Shown here: positions 35,974 through 45,593 of the stretch, one piece after another
Layout: every line of letters starts with the position of its first letter
How positions within the stretch are numbered: the stretch's first letter is position 1
DNA from: JAWPMT01 sp965242775
GTDB taxonomy: Bacteria > Bacteroidota > Bacteroidia > Cytophagales > Cyclobacteriaceae
Assembly: GCA_965242775.1 (NCBI GenBank)
Contig: CBDETI010000018.1
Coordinates: 1 to 64,000 of the forward strand
Direction of reading: 5' to 3'
Length of the DNA stretch: 64,000 bases
Translations under genes and position numbers: made by a program
Notes under the pieces: generated by a model
What the model was told of the DNA's origin: nothing
The model's input: only the letters and a program-made list of their open reading frames with translations
Database searches by the model: none

Positions 35974-36242
35974 TTTTTAGCGTTTTTTTTGATTTTTATC
36001 TCTTTCGAAAATTGCCGTACTATTAAAAAATTTATTACCCCTGTGCGTTTCTAAATCAGGGTATATTCAATGCAATGGCTTGATTTGAAGATAGCCTGTT
36101 TTTATATTCCGTCAAGTATAATTTTATAAAAAAAGTATGAGATCATTACGATTAGATGTTTCAGGAACTCTGCTTTGCAACTAAAGCTATCGACCACCTA
36201 TACTTGACTACCTGGAAGGTTTACCGGCCATCCTTGGGATGA

Positions 36243-36683
36243 TCAGGGAGTTGGATTTATCTTGATCTGGGGATCCATAACCCATGTAAACTTTTTATCC
36301 AGAATAACTGTAAACGTACAGTTGCCAGTCAAGATTGGAGATCCGTTTTGCGTATCTACATTAATCAATCCAAAGTCCGTGTCAGTACCTAAAGAGCCCG
36401 AAATATGACATACTCGTTTGGTGTTGGAGTCAAGAAATGGAGGAATATGATTATTGGAATTATTTATCTTCCATTGTGTATTCCTCCAGTTGTTGATGTA
36501 TAGATCAAAACTACCGCCGGTGATTGAGGATGGAGGACTTATATGGATTTTTACCTTGTCTCCAACCTTCAACACGCCTTCCCCATCAAGTTGCCAATTC
36601 TTTATAGCATAGGCACCCATGACCGTTATGTTTCTAAATTCTGGTTCTGTAAGTTCTAGGGTCAGTTTTATCGTTCTAGCCAT
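36243..36683 (-). CDS. Unknown beta-rich protein with DPQIKINPTP C-terminus
   Basis: Unrecognised 146-residue protein, apparently without a signal peptide, beginning MARTIKLTLELTEPEFRNITVMG and ending TWVMDPQIKINPTP. It is rich in Asn, Thr and hydrophobic strands and probably forms a beta sandwich. The start of both tagged proteins (MAxxxxL) and their common ten-residue end suggest a shared destination or partner. It is encoded 269 bases upstream of the kinase-coupled gene on the same strand, and is divergent from the trefoil-like gene at 36936. No catalytic residues are evident. Function unknown. Confidence 0.6.
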   Translation of the reverse strand: MARTIKLTLELTEPEFRNITVMGAYAIKNWQLDGEGVLKVGDKVKIHISPPSSITGGSFDLYINNWRNTQWKINNSNNHIPPFLDSNTKRVCHISGSLGTDTDFGLINVDTQNGSPILTGNCTFTVILDKKFTWVMDPQIKINPTP

Positions 36684-36900
36684 TGTTTTAAGATTTAGGG
36701 TTCGAAAACCAATTATTGATTTTCAAAATTGAGATTGTGCTAGTTATCTTAAATACCTCTTTCGGGGTATAGAAAGAGATACCTCTGGGATCAACTTCAT
36801 TACTTACTCAGTCCATTTAGTGCTAATACCCCAATCGTTGTATGCTAGAAATTAACTCCTAAGGGTTATTTAATCCCTATTTCTAAAGCCCAGCTTTACA

Positions 36901-36930
36901 AAATCAAGAATTTATAAATCAAGAATTTTA
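36901..36930 (+). repeat. Tandem 15-bp direct repeat before the start codon
   Basis: Two adjacent copies of a 15-base unit (AAATCAAGAATTTAT, then AAATCAAGAATTTTA) end six bases before the ATG at 36936. A slip in copy number would move the promoter or leader by 15 bases. The 250-base gap to the divergent gene at 36683 has no other clear structure. Confidence 0.55.
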
Positions 36931-36935
36931 ATAAG

Positions 36936-37355
36936 ATGTCAAACACACAAATTAAAATAAGGAATAACCAAGGGCAGTATGTGGTTCAGAAAGGTGTCGA
37001 TCAGCTTGAATACGGAGATTCTAATGCATTAGTATTTGATATAATCATTCCCAGTGATAGAGGCTGGTCCTGGCGAACTAGTCCCATGATACAACTGAGG
37101 GAAACAGGAAGCTCAAAGTATTTGACTGTTAATCAAAGGGATACGCTTGTTTTAAAGGCTCAAAACGAAAGCCAACGTGAGACAAATCATTTTTTCGCTA
37201 TTTACCGGGATGTCAATGTTGTGGCGCTTAGGTCAGTTCGCAATGAGTTGTTTGTCTCCAGACAGACGACAACAGAAGAAGGCTGGCAGAACAGGCCTAT
37301 GGCTACCAGGGATAAAATTGGAGACGATGAAGGCTGGACATTTGAACGTGTATGA
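36936..37355 (+). CDS. Beta-trefoil-like (fascin/ricin-type) protein, 139 aa
   Basis: Soluble protein without signal peptide. The sequence alternates strands with hydrophobic core residues: IKIRNNQGQYVVQKG, LRETGSSKYLTVNQRDTLVLKAQNES, HFFAIYRDVNVVALRSVRNELFVSRQ and DKIGDDEGWTFERV. The repeated pattern of GxYv/KYLTV/NELFVSRQ followed by F or W resembles beta-trefoil proteins such as fascin, which bind sugars or proteins. I see three such cycles, which supports a single trefoil. It stands just after a tandem repeat and ends in a perfect terminator. A cytoplasmic binding role is likely; the ligand cannot be inferred. Confidence 0.55.
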   Translation: MSNTQIKIRNNQGQYVVQKGVDQLEYGDSNALVFDIIIPSDRGWSWRTSPMIQLRETGSSKYLTVNQRDTLVLKAQNESQRETNHFFAIYRDVNVVALRSVRNELFVSRQTTTEEGWQNRPMATRDKIGDDEGWTFERV

Positions 37356-37382
37356 TACCTGGTGATGTGAGTAAAAACTTCG

Positions 37383-37415
37383 AAAAGGCCTTGGCAAACG
37401 CTGAGGCCTTTTTTT
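37383..37415 (+). terminator. Intrinsic terminator after the trefoil-like gene
   Basis: Arms AAAAGGCCT (37383-37391) and AGGCCTTTT (37404-37412) pair perfectly and are followed by further T residues to 37415; the stem is 28 bases past the stop at 37355. In the next 265 bases no gene is supported. They contain a TCCCGGA/TTCCGGGA hairpin around 37580 and a CTCACT/AGTGAG one around 37613, of unknown role. Confidence 0.75.
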
Positions 37416-37684
37416 GTATTTATTCCCCTTGGCCTACCCCAAAATTGGTATCTCCGATAACACCTTTTTGGCCTTATTAATTGCGTTTTATGTGAATGCA
37501 ACTTTACCTCATCAAAACTTTCTCCGGAGGCAGAAACCTTTGGCGATGGACTTTGAGGTGGAGCAGCACCCACCTGTCCCGGATCGGTTCCGGGACCCAA
37601 AAACGGACTGTTCTCACTCAGTAGTTTCAGTGAGAGGCGGAAACCGAAAAGCCTTACGAGTAGGGTTAATATAATTGTACAGAA

Positions 37685-38000
37685 ATGTCAAAAAGAACAC
37701 AAATTGTAACAGAAGATGGATTGGAAATCCATTCTCAATTCGGTGATGATACCGTTTTTATTTTCGGCGGTCAAGGAGATTTCATCATCAAAAATGCAAC
37801 ACGCCAGTCAGAGGGACGGGCCCTGGTGGTGATGGATGATTCTCTCCATATTAATTACGGGGAATGACTTCAAAAATGGTGTGATCATCAATGGATTAAA
37901 TCTTAGGCACATCTTTAAGGACCTGCCAATTGCGCCGGTTGGTGTGAATACATACGACATAGTCATGGATGCTGAAGGCAATGTCTACAAAAAAGATTAA
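37685..38000 (+). CDS. Tail-fibre-like protein (one extra G at 37859-37862)
   Basis: Short protein of about 104 residues once one base is removed from a run of four G. The first frame runs MSKRTQIVTEDGLEIHSQFG to HINYG (stop at 37867); the second continues NDFKNGVIINGLNLRHIFKDLPIAPVG and ends IVMDAEGNVYKKD, with TAA at 37998-38000. The VVMDDSLHINYG/FKNGVIINGLN pattern is reminiscent of tail-fibre or surface beta-helix proteins, but the match is weak. No signal peptide. It lies between the trefoil-like gene and the two-membrane-span gene, so it shares the locus of small unknown proteins. Function unknown. Confidence 0.5.
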
Positions 38001-38298
38001 GATCATCTTCCTGAAGCAAATACACATTTTGCCTTCAGATAAAATTGAGCACGTGATTTTCATTGCGTGCCTTTCTTGTTTAATCGTTTAGATAAGCGGT
38101 GGTGATTAACTCAAGTATCTCTAACTGTGCCTTCCATGCTGTATCAATTCCGTTTTTATGTCACTGCCTTTATCACAACAAAAGCTCTTCTCAAAGGGAG
38201 ATATTGGAGCTAGGAACTTATAGCGGAGCGGTACACTGGCGTACTTTCCAACCAGTAACAGTTGATAAAAACGTCATTGTGCCTGCGATGACTAATAA

Positions 38299-38331
38299 CC
38301 TTAGCTGTGGCCCTTAGCTAAGGCTTTTCTT
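38299..38331 (+). terminator. Hairpin terminator in a gene-poor stretch
   Basis: Arms CCTTAGCT (38299-38306) and AGCTAAGG (38316-38323), perfect, followed by CTTTTCTTATTT. The 487 bases from 38001 to 38487 hold no clear gene. A 72-residue frame at 38099-38317 ends TFQPVTVDKNVIVPAMTNN but lacks a family match, and the last 150 bases are the probable promoter region of the next gene. Confidence 0.6.
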
Positions 38332-38487
38332 ATTTCCTTGGTGGTCATACCTGTACGTTTTGATACTGCGAATGAGGTATTTGCAAATATGACCTCCTTT
38401 TGGTATCGGGAAAGTGGAGTGTCGCAACAACTTTGAGGTGTTCACAAGCCCCGCCAAATAGGGCTTCGTATGTAAATCGGATAGCGC

Positions 38488-39347
38488 ATGAAATACTTAA
38501 ATGAATTCCTGGTTGATGTATTGCGAATAGGCGGACCAATTGCATTGTCTGTTGTTATTTTGTTTCTGATTGTCAGGCAGTCGCTCAAGAGCCTGGGTGG
38601 TATCAAAAATCAAGCCTAACCACGGGTTTATCATCATTCTTGTAGGTATTCTGGCTGTCTTCGCCATTACGATTTTAGTGCTATTCAAGGAGAGCGCTGG
38701 CGGGAAGCAAATAACTAAAATTGAAATCCAGGGGATAATAAATGGACTTTCAGGGGCCCTTAAAAGGAGCTCATGCGTACGTTGTTGCCCAAGACACTTT
38801 GAAATCCAATCTCACGGGAAGTGATGGCGAGTTTAGTATTGAATTAGACACGTTTCCAGGTACTTCTATGGTGATCCACTACCATCACCCGGACTATGAA
38901 AATGACTCAGAGCGAATATTAATATCCAGTAATCAAATTCATCGCAAAACCTTGCAAGGAGCTGAAGCATTTCCGCTCCCCAAACCTTCTAAAATTACCT
39001 TGAAAGGAGAGGGATGTGCCGCACCTATCTTATTGAGAAAACTAGAGAAAAAACTATCAGGAAAGCCCGCCGGAACTATCACTTTGAGCATAGATTTCTC
39101 GAGACAGGACATCCATCCGGCCGGGCCCGAACACCAAGGTCTATTTACATATTTCGGAGGTGATCTGCAGCTATCAATAAATGGAAATAGTTGCCATTTA
39201 CCCTCAGTGAAAATCCCAAGACTTGTATCCTCCATCGGAAAATCAAAAATGGCCATTGAAGGTGAAGTCTGCAAAGAATTGCGTGAACTTCAAAAAGATG
39301 AATCCATTCAAAATCAGATCATAGATGCGGTATTATATTGTATTTAA
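38488..39347 (+). CDS. Two-TM protein with carboxypeptidase-regulatory-like domain (two frameshifts)
   Basis: Membrane protein of about 285 residues, read in three frames. The ATG 38488 frame runs MKYLNEFLVDVLRIGGPIALSVVILFLIVRQS, with a helix at about 14-31. At the A-run 38615-38619 one A is extra, and the next frame continues KPNHGFIIILVGILAVFAITILVLFKES, a second helix. At 38762-38765 an A is again extra, and the third frame carries ALKGAHAYVVAQDTLKSNLTGSDGEFSIELDTF. The soluble part has the order of a carboxypeptidase-regulatory-like (CarboxypepD_reg) domain (about residues 82-140), then a C-terminal region I do not recognise. A frame starting at 38742 is the third piece alone. The next gene begins inside its end. 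Function unknown. Confidence 0.6.
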
Positions 39348-41648
39348 AGTTGCCCTACTAACGGCTTTGGTTATCTCGAATCAGGCTCGCGGACAAGGAT
39401 TGGCAGGGGATTGTAGGTTTCAAAGCGAAATGAAATCGAAAACTTGCTGTATTATGTGGAATCAGAAAGTTCGGGCGACTACTTCGTGCCTATTATCGAA
39501 AAGGTATTGCGGAATATGATATATACTGGTTCGGATGAGCTCTTGTATGATACCATCAGGAGTTTGAACGTATTGAATGAAAACCGATCCTTTGAATCCT
39601 CATTGTTCACCTATTTTACCTACTATGATGGCAGAGAAAGGAATGTTGCTGATAGTAAAGAGCGGTACGACAAATCCAAAGAGCTGGCCAATTTTTTGCT
39701 CAATGGATATGATCGATTTTTACGGATTAAGATCAACCCCATGCCTAACCATCGGGATATGGAGTTTCAGTTTTGGCTTTTTGATGTTTCGGAATCTAAC
39801 TGGTCCGCAGGATCGGTGGACTTCAAGGTGCCGGATCTGGTTGGATATGCCAGCGCCAGCGCCTTACTGAGTTTAGACAGAGACGATCATGAGCAACGAC
39901 TGATTTACGCCCTGAAAAAAGTAAACCCGGAAGCGAACTCTGTCCCGCATATAGCGCTTTTCCATAACCGCAAGACAATAAGAAACGGTCAGGAATTGTA
40001 TGTGCACGTTGGCGACACGGTTAGGATTTACTCAAGTGTAATCGACCGGGATAGTGAGGAAAAGACCATTAGATATCATTGGTTCACAGATTCACCTGCC
40101 AACATTAAAAATTTCAGAGAGGAGGCAGCGGACCAGGCCATCATATTGACCAGTACCGATGCTACGGAAATAAGTCTGATTGTCACAGATGGAATTTGCC
40201 AATCGGAATCGTACAGTATTACATTGCATCCAATTAATCTGCCGCAGCTGTATTTAGTCAAGCAGAAAACTGGAGGATCTAGCTCCTTGCTAAGTTCAAA
40301 TGGGGATCAAACTACTCCAGCCATCAATATCAGATATAGTCGATTTAATGGGATCCCTAGGCTTTTGTACAACGAACCTGTACACATGAGCATGAGTATG
40401 TTTGATCAAAGGCAAGAGGTGTTTCTTCAAAACCATCAAGAAGCCGAGACTGCCTTTAAACTAGTTTCGGGAGGGAATGGCGAGGCGAGCAATGATTTTT
40501 CCATATTAAGCTATCATCATGCGCAAGGGGAGCAGCAAGCATTGACTCGGGGCAACTACAGCTTTAAGTTGGAACAACGGTTTACTGAGGGCCAACCAGT
40601 AGAGTTGTTGGTCTCACCAGCTTTGAATCAGGTTCCATCCGGTAGTTATAGTTTTTTAGTTAGCCCGTCGTATCAAAATATACGAGGAGGATCACAACTC
40701 TTTCGGGTAAACATTACTGAGGTGAAAAGATACTATTGGAGTCTTTCTCCCTATCTTCTTTATGCCTCAGAGAGTTTTAGAAAAGTATATTCCGCATTGG
40801 ATGTTGGGTTCGGGTATCAATGGATACCGAGACTCTTAACTACGAATGTGGGTGTGGGTGTTCGGGATACCGGCCATTTCCGATGGTCCACGGAGATGAA
40901 CTTCACACCTATCAAGTTCAAAAAGAATATTGACGTTGGCTTGAGCATCTCTTACCAGGCCTTTCAATTGGGTGATCTGCATTATATAAGTGCCTTACCC
41001 GATGCGGGTCTTTCTCGATCTGAAGAAGACTTTGGGGTTATCCTGGACTACTATTATTATCGGAATTACGTTTATGATAGTGCCAAAACGGAACGCTGGG
41101 AGGGGGAGTGGTACTATGCCTACGAAAGTAAAATCGACACGTTTGAAGTAGCGGACCGTTATCCGCTCAATGAAGCGGACCTCTTCGAAAGTTACGTAAA
41201 ATACCTCTTTGATCATTCACAGGAGGAATTTGCCTATTATGATAGCTACAATAGATTTATTCCTGCTAATCAATTTATTCATTCGTTTGGTATCGGGCTT
41301 ATAATTCGAACTGTCAATAGGAAGAATTCCACTTTTATCGATTACTTTTTGAAAATGTCCCGGATCAGTTGGCGGGGCTTACACAAAGCGTATCGAGCTG
41401 ATATTTCAAAAGCATGGGACACCATACTTCATGAGCAGGATCAAGCCTATGATATTATTTATGGGATGCTTGAAGCGTCAGCGGCTATTGATGAGGAAAA
41501 ATTAAATGAGACGCTAGATCAATTACAGTTGAATTACGAAAAAGACCAGCTACTTTATGACGGCTTTTTGTGGAGTTCTAATGCGAAATCCTGGTCTATT
41601 CAATTTGAGATAGGAGCCTCGTTTAACTTCCATTTCAAGAAGACGTAG
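39325..41648 (+). CDS. Outer-membrane-protein-like, 774 aa (one frameshift near 39429)
   Basis: Secreted protein with signal peptide MRYYIVFKVALLTALVISNQARG. Near 39428-39430 one A is missing, after which the frame continues NEIENLLYYVESESSGDYF. About 500 residues form a soluble part that I cannot assign; a PKD/Ig-like stretch around VHVGDTVRIYSSVIDRDSEEKTIRYHWFTDSP suggests one Ig-like module. The last 240 residues look like an outer-membrane barrel: SPYLLYASESF, LDVGFGYQWIP, alternating aromatic strands, and a final FEIGASFNFHFKKT. It overlaps the two-TM gene upstream by 23 bases, so the pair is probably an operon and perhaps an inner-to-outer-membrane assembly. Family not recognised. Confidence 0.6.
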
Positions 41649-41674
41649 CTTGAATGTCCTGAATGAGTGTCAGT

Positions 41675-44338
41675 CTATTCCGACCTAAGCGCCTTCACAG
41701 GATCGGACAAAGCTGTTTTCACCGCTTGCAAGCTGATGGTTAACAGTGCAACTAAGGTGGTTATGATACCGGTCCCAACAAATATCCACCAGGCCAGTTC
41801 CACCCGGTAAGCAAACCCCTTTAACCAGCTGTCCATCAGCCACCAGGCAATGGGGGTGGCGACCACAAACGCAATACCGACCAATTGTAAAAAACTTTTT
41901 GAAAACAAATTCAGAATACTGGAGATCGAAGCTCCCAGCACTTTCCTGATCCCGATCTCCTTGATTCGCTGCTCAGCGGCAAACATCGCAAGACCCAGAA
42001 GTCCCATACAGGAAATGGCAATCGCCAGGGCCGCGAAGGCGTTGGACAACCGGCTGATGACGAGTTCGCTACTATAAAGTTGGGCATATTCCTGGTCGAC
42101 GAACTTGTAGTTCAGCGGAAAGTCCGGATTGACCTCCTTGAAGACTTCTTCCATGCTAGCCAGGGCCTCCTTGGTTTTACCGGGCTCGGTTTTGATTAAG
42201 ACCAATCCAAAGCTCAGAAATTCTTTCACATCGACGATCAAGGGTTTGATCGGATCATGCAGCGAGTGCGTATGATAGTCTTTGAGAACAGCGATGATAG
42301 TCCCTCTCTTGTCCCAGGCGGAAATCCATTTGCCTATGGGGTCTTTCATGTTCATTTGCCTCAAGGCGGTCTCATTGACCATGAATGCCGCGGTATCACT
42401 TGCTATCCTGCGATCAAAGTTTCTTCCTTCCTTGATTTCGAGATTCATTAATTCCAGGAAATCATATCCTACTGAAGTCGGTAAGAAGCTAACCCCTTCC
42501 CCATCTTCCTGACCTTGCCAGCGGAAAGGCGAAACCATTTCAAAGCCCATGTTGTGCGGAGCCTCACTGCTCCCGGTCTACCAGGGCTACACCGGGCATT
42601 TGCTCAAGCTTCTGTTTCAGCAATAGATAACTCTGTTCTTCCCGGAGTTTACCCTCAACTCTGACAGAGATCAGGTTTTCACGGTCGTAACCCAGATGTG
42701 TATTCTGAATAAAGTTGGTTTGCCTGGAGACCACCACGGTGGAGATCAGTATGAGGATCGATAAGCTGAATTGGAATACCACTAAGGCTTTTTGAAGCCA
42801 ACCTGCCTTTCCCTTGAGATTTGAATTTCTTTTAAGCACAGCGCTGGGTTTCAGGGCGGATAGAAACAGCGCAGGATAACTGCCAGAGAAAAGCCCAATC
42901 GTAACAGTTAGTGCAACCAGGGCAGCCCAAATCATGGGGTCGTTCCATGCAAGCGTTAACGTTTTGCCTACCAACTCGCTAAGGAGGGGCTGGGTAAACT
43001 GTAAAAGCAGTATGGCCAGTATCATTGCCAGGACTGACATTAAAGTCGATTCCACCAGAAACTGAGAATAAGGCTGGCCCTGGATGAGCCTATCACTTTC
43101 CTGATGCCCACCTCCTTGGCCCTTTTAACTGATTGAGCTGTGGCGAGATTCATGAAGTTGATGCAAGCCACTAGTAAAACGAAGATGGCCACCCAAGAGA
43201 AAATTTGTATGTATTCTATTCTGCCATTCATAGGTTTACCATCTACAAAATTTGAAATGAGGTATTGGTCCCTGAAAGCCTGCAGCCCCAGTTCAACTTT
43301 GTTGTCATGCCGATCGCTGATGCGATCGTTTAAGAAATCTTTGATCTTCTCATTCAGTGCTCCTGCATGGGCCTGCTCGCCAATTTGGATGTACGTGTTC
43401 CACTGGCCACCTGAAATCAGAATACCATCATTGTGAGTCAGGTCCCAGTTGATCAGGTAGTCAAATTGTAAAGTGCTATTCGTGGGGATATCTTCGAAAA
43501 CGGCTGTGATCACAAAGTCTTTGAAATTTTCGTACCGAATTGTTTGGCCCATTGCTTTGGCGGGGGTATCAAAAAAGGACTCGGCCATACGGCGCGAGAT
43601 AGCCAATCCGTTCCTGGAGGCGAGCGCAGATACAGGGTCACCCGTGATCAAGGGGAAAGAGAACATTTGAAAGATCTCTGGCCCGGCAGTAGAACCTTCA
43701 AACTTTTGTTGTTTTTCACCTACACGAAAGGTGCAGGCATGTCCCCAGGGAAGTTCGTAAGACGTGGCGTAGGTAGTGGCATATTTGATTTCCGGAAATG
43801 CCTTTTTCAGATCACTGGCCAAAACGTGTGAGCCATCGAAGTTGGGATCGGTAAAATGTTGAGGAATTCTATATCCTCCGGTGGTATTGCCAGTGGCGTA
43901 CTCGGAGTAGTAAACAGCATAAAGTTGATCTCCGTTCAGGTGAAAATTGTCTATCGATTTTTCGGAATCAATCCATAAATGGATCCCTAAGAAGCAGGTG
44001 ATACCCAGTGCGAGCCCGCTAATATTGATGATGGAAAATGTCCTTCCACGGGACATGTTACGGATGGATGTGGTGAGGTGTCTTCTGATCATATCGGTAA
44101 TCATTGGGTTAAAAGCTGTTTGCCGCCGAATGAAGCGTGGGCGGAAATAGGAGAATATGTCGCGACTATAGGAGAGGTTTGCCTGAAATTTGCCAGAACG
44201 AGCAACTCGTAGTTGATGTCTTTCATGAAGATCCCCTATGATTTCTTCTAGAAAATCTGGCGTACAGAATGTCCGTAGGATTTTATCCATCCATTTCGGC
44301 GGCTCGATTCCTGAATTATTTTCCTTTCTCTTTGTCAT
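41675..44338 (-). CDS. MacB/FtsX-type ABC permease with permease-prefix domain (two frameshifts)
   Basis: Antimicrobial-type ABC transporter permease of about 887 residues. A permease-prefix domain leads (PPKWMDKILRTFCTPDFLEEIIGDLHERHQLRV), followed by a first helix and MacB periplasmic core (residues about 85-340), three FtsX helices containing NFMNLATAQSVKRAKEVGIRKVIGSSR, a second core and three more helices with RIKEIGIRKVLGASISSI. Two breaks: near 43057 a base is missing (between SRASLI and FLVESTLMS), and near 42575 one G is extra (VDR then SSEAPHNMGFEMV). They cancel, so the total stays in frame. No ATPase gene is adjacent, as usual for this PadR-linked subgroup. It starts five bases after the PadR stop. 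Confidence 0.87.
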
Positions 44339-44342
44339 ATCT

Positions 44343-44726
44343 TCACTTCAGTTGAGGAATGGCATCCGGTGTGATTTTCGACCAAAGGCTTTCGCGTATA
44401 CGGCGGACTTCTTCAAGCATTTTTCCGCCGGCTACGGTTACGGTGTACAGCCGCTTTCTTCTGCCACCTCTTTCGGCGGTGGACTCACCCATTCGGGAAG
44501 TCAAAAACCCCTTCTTTTCCAATCGCTGCATTGCGGCGTGGGTGGCGCCCGTAGTGATCGATCTCCCGAGTTCTCGTTCCAGTTCCTCTGCGACAATCAC
44601 GCTGTAGGCTTGAGGAAATTTGGTTGCGACAGTCAACAAAACCAATTCTTCAAATTCTCCCAAATCACTTCTTCTCATCTCTTTTTGCTTATTACATCCA
44701 TTTCGGTATAACAAATAAGGGGCCAA
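44343..44726 (-). CDS. PadR-family transcriptional regulator
   Basis: A 127-residue PadR-type winged-helix repressor. The HTH comprises LGEFEELVLLTVATKFPQAYSVIVAEELERELGRSITTGATHAAMQRLEKKGFLTSRMG (about 21-79) and the wing is GGRRKRLYTVTVAGGKMLEEVRRIRESLW. It is translated just before the permease gene (five-base gap) on the same strand, the standard arrangement for Bacteroidota PadR-permease operons, in which PadR represses its own operon and responds to a lipophilic ligand. An inverted repeat in the promoter region (44786-44811) is a plausible operator. Confidence 0.92.
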   Translation of the reverse strand: MAPYLLYRNGCNKQKEMRRSDLGEFEELVLLTVATKFPQAYSVIVAEELERELGRSITTGATHAAMQRLEKKGFLTSRMGESTAERGGRRKRLYTVTVAGGKMLEEVRRIRESLWSKITPDAIPQLK

Positions 44727-44785
44727 AGTAGCGAAACCTCTGTTTTGAGTCAGTAATCAGCCTTTCTTTGGACTGGACAAGACGA

Positions 44786-44811
44786 AATACTGTCAGTTTC
44801 CGTACAGTATT
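44786..44811. promoter_or_regulatory. Inverted repeat, candidate PadR operator
   Basis: Perfect eight-base arms AATACTGT (44786-44793) and ACAGTATT (44804-44811) around a ten-base spacer, 60 bases upstream of the padR start and 90 bases upstream of the SDR start. PadR dimers usually bind such spaced palindromes in their own promoters. No binding data exist here. Confidence 0.5.
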
Positions 44812-44865
44812 ATTTCGGAATCGAACGTTCACTTTTGTCAAAATCTGTGATGATCTGCGACAGAT

Positions 44866-44895
44866 AATAACCGATTAGCCAGTTGGTCGGTTATT
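44866..44895. promoter_or_regulatory. Second inverted repeat, next to the SDR start codon
   Basis: Perfect nine-base arms AATAACCGA (44866-44874) and TCGGTTATT (44887-44895) around a 12-base spacer, ending five bases before the ATG at 44901. It could be a repressor site or, if transcribed, a hairpin hiding the ribosome-binding site. It differs in sequence from the one at 44786. Confidence 0.5.
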
Positions 44896-44900
44896 CCACT

Positions 44901-45593
44901 ATGAAAAATTATGTAGTGATTGGAGCTTCTTCCGGGATTGGAAGGTCGTTAGCCGCAAAGCTTGGCACGGGTGGCAATCAGGTGACAGGTACTTATTGTC
45001 AATCTAAAGTGGATTCGGCCGATTTCGTCCTTCATCATTTGGATGTGTTGAGTGATAATCTGGACCTAAGTTTTGCACCGGAAACTTTGCATGGTCTGGC
45101 ATACTGTCCTGGCACCATTCACCTTAAGCCCTTTGGTCGCATTACGCCTCAAGATTTTGTGGCGGACTTTCAATTACAACTGGTGGGGGCTGTGAAAGTA
45201 ATTCAGCAACTCATCCCCAATTTGAAAAGGGGAAATGGCGCTGTTGTTTTGTACTCGACGGTAGCTGTGCAATCCGGCTTTAGTTTTCATAGCCAAGTGG
45301 CCAGTTCGAAAGGGGCGGTGGAGGGGTTAACCAAGTCACTGGCTGCAGAATATGCACCGACGCTGCGCTTCAATTGTATCGCTCCTTCCCTTACCCAAAC
45401 GCCACTTGCGGCGAAATTGCTAACTAATGAAGAGCGGATAAAAGCCAATGATGAACGTCATCCGATGAAACGAATAGGTCAACCCGAGGATATCGCCAGC
45501 CTCTCGGCATTCCTCCTAAGTGATGAGAGTAGTTGGATAACCGGCCAGGTGATTCATGTAGACGGAGGCATGTCTACACTTAAAGCTGGATGA
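44901..45593 (+). CDS. Short-chain dehydrogenase/reductase (SDR)
   Basis: Classical NAD(P)-dependent SDR of 230 residues from the ATG at 44901. The Rossmann signature GASSGIGRSLA is at about residues 7-17, LAYCPGTIH is where the NNAG motif usually stands, and S-x-H-x-x-x-S-S-K-G near SFHSQVASSKGAVEG (residue 130-144) supplies catalytic Ser and Lys; the usual Tyr is replaced, since QVASSKG lacks the YxxxK tyrosine, so its activity is uncertain. It ends WITGQVIHVDGGMSTLK, typical of the family. It overlaps the next gene by four bases. Confidence 0.85.
   Translation: MKNYVVIGASSGIGRSLAAKLGTGGNQVTGTYCQSKVDSADFVLHHLDVLSDNLDLSFAPETLHGLAYCPGTIHLKPFGRITPQDFVADFQLQLVGAVKVIQQLIPNLKRGNGAVVLYSTVAVQSGFSFHSQVASSKGAVEGLTKSLAAEYAPTLRFNCIAPSLTQTPLAAKLLTNEERIKANDERHPMKRIGQPEDIASLSAFLLSDESSWITGQVIHVDGGMSTLKAG

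Noticed and set aside
37202..37674. Two frames over the gap after the trefoil-like gene (132 aa minus, 86 aa plus)
   Set aside because: The minus frame overlaps the trefoil gene antisense and both are proline/arginine-rich shadow translations.
38099..38317. 72-aa frame in the gene-poor stretch
   Set aside because: No start context, no recognisable family and it ends in a terminator hairpin; at most a gene fragment.
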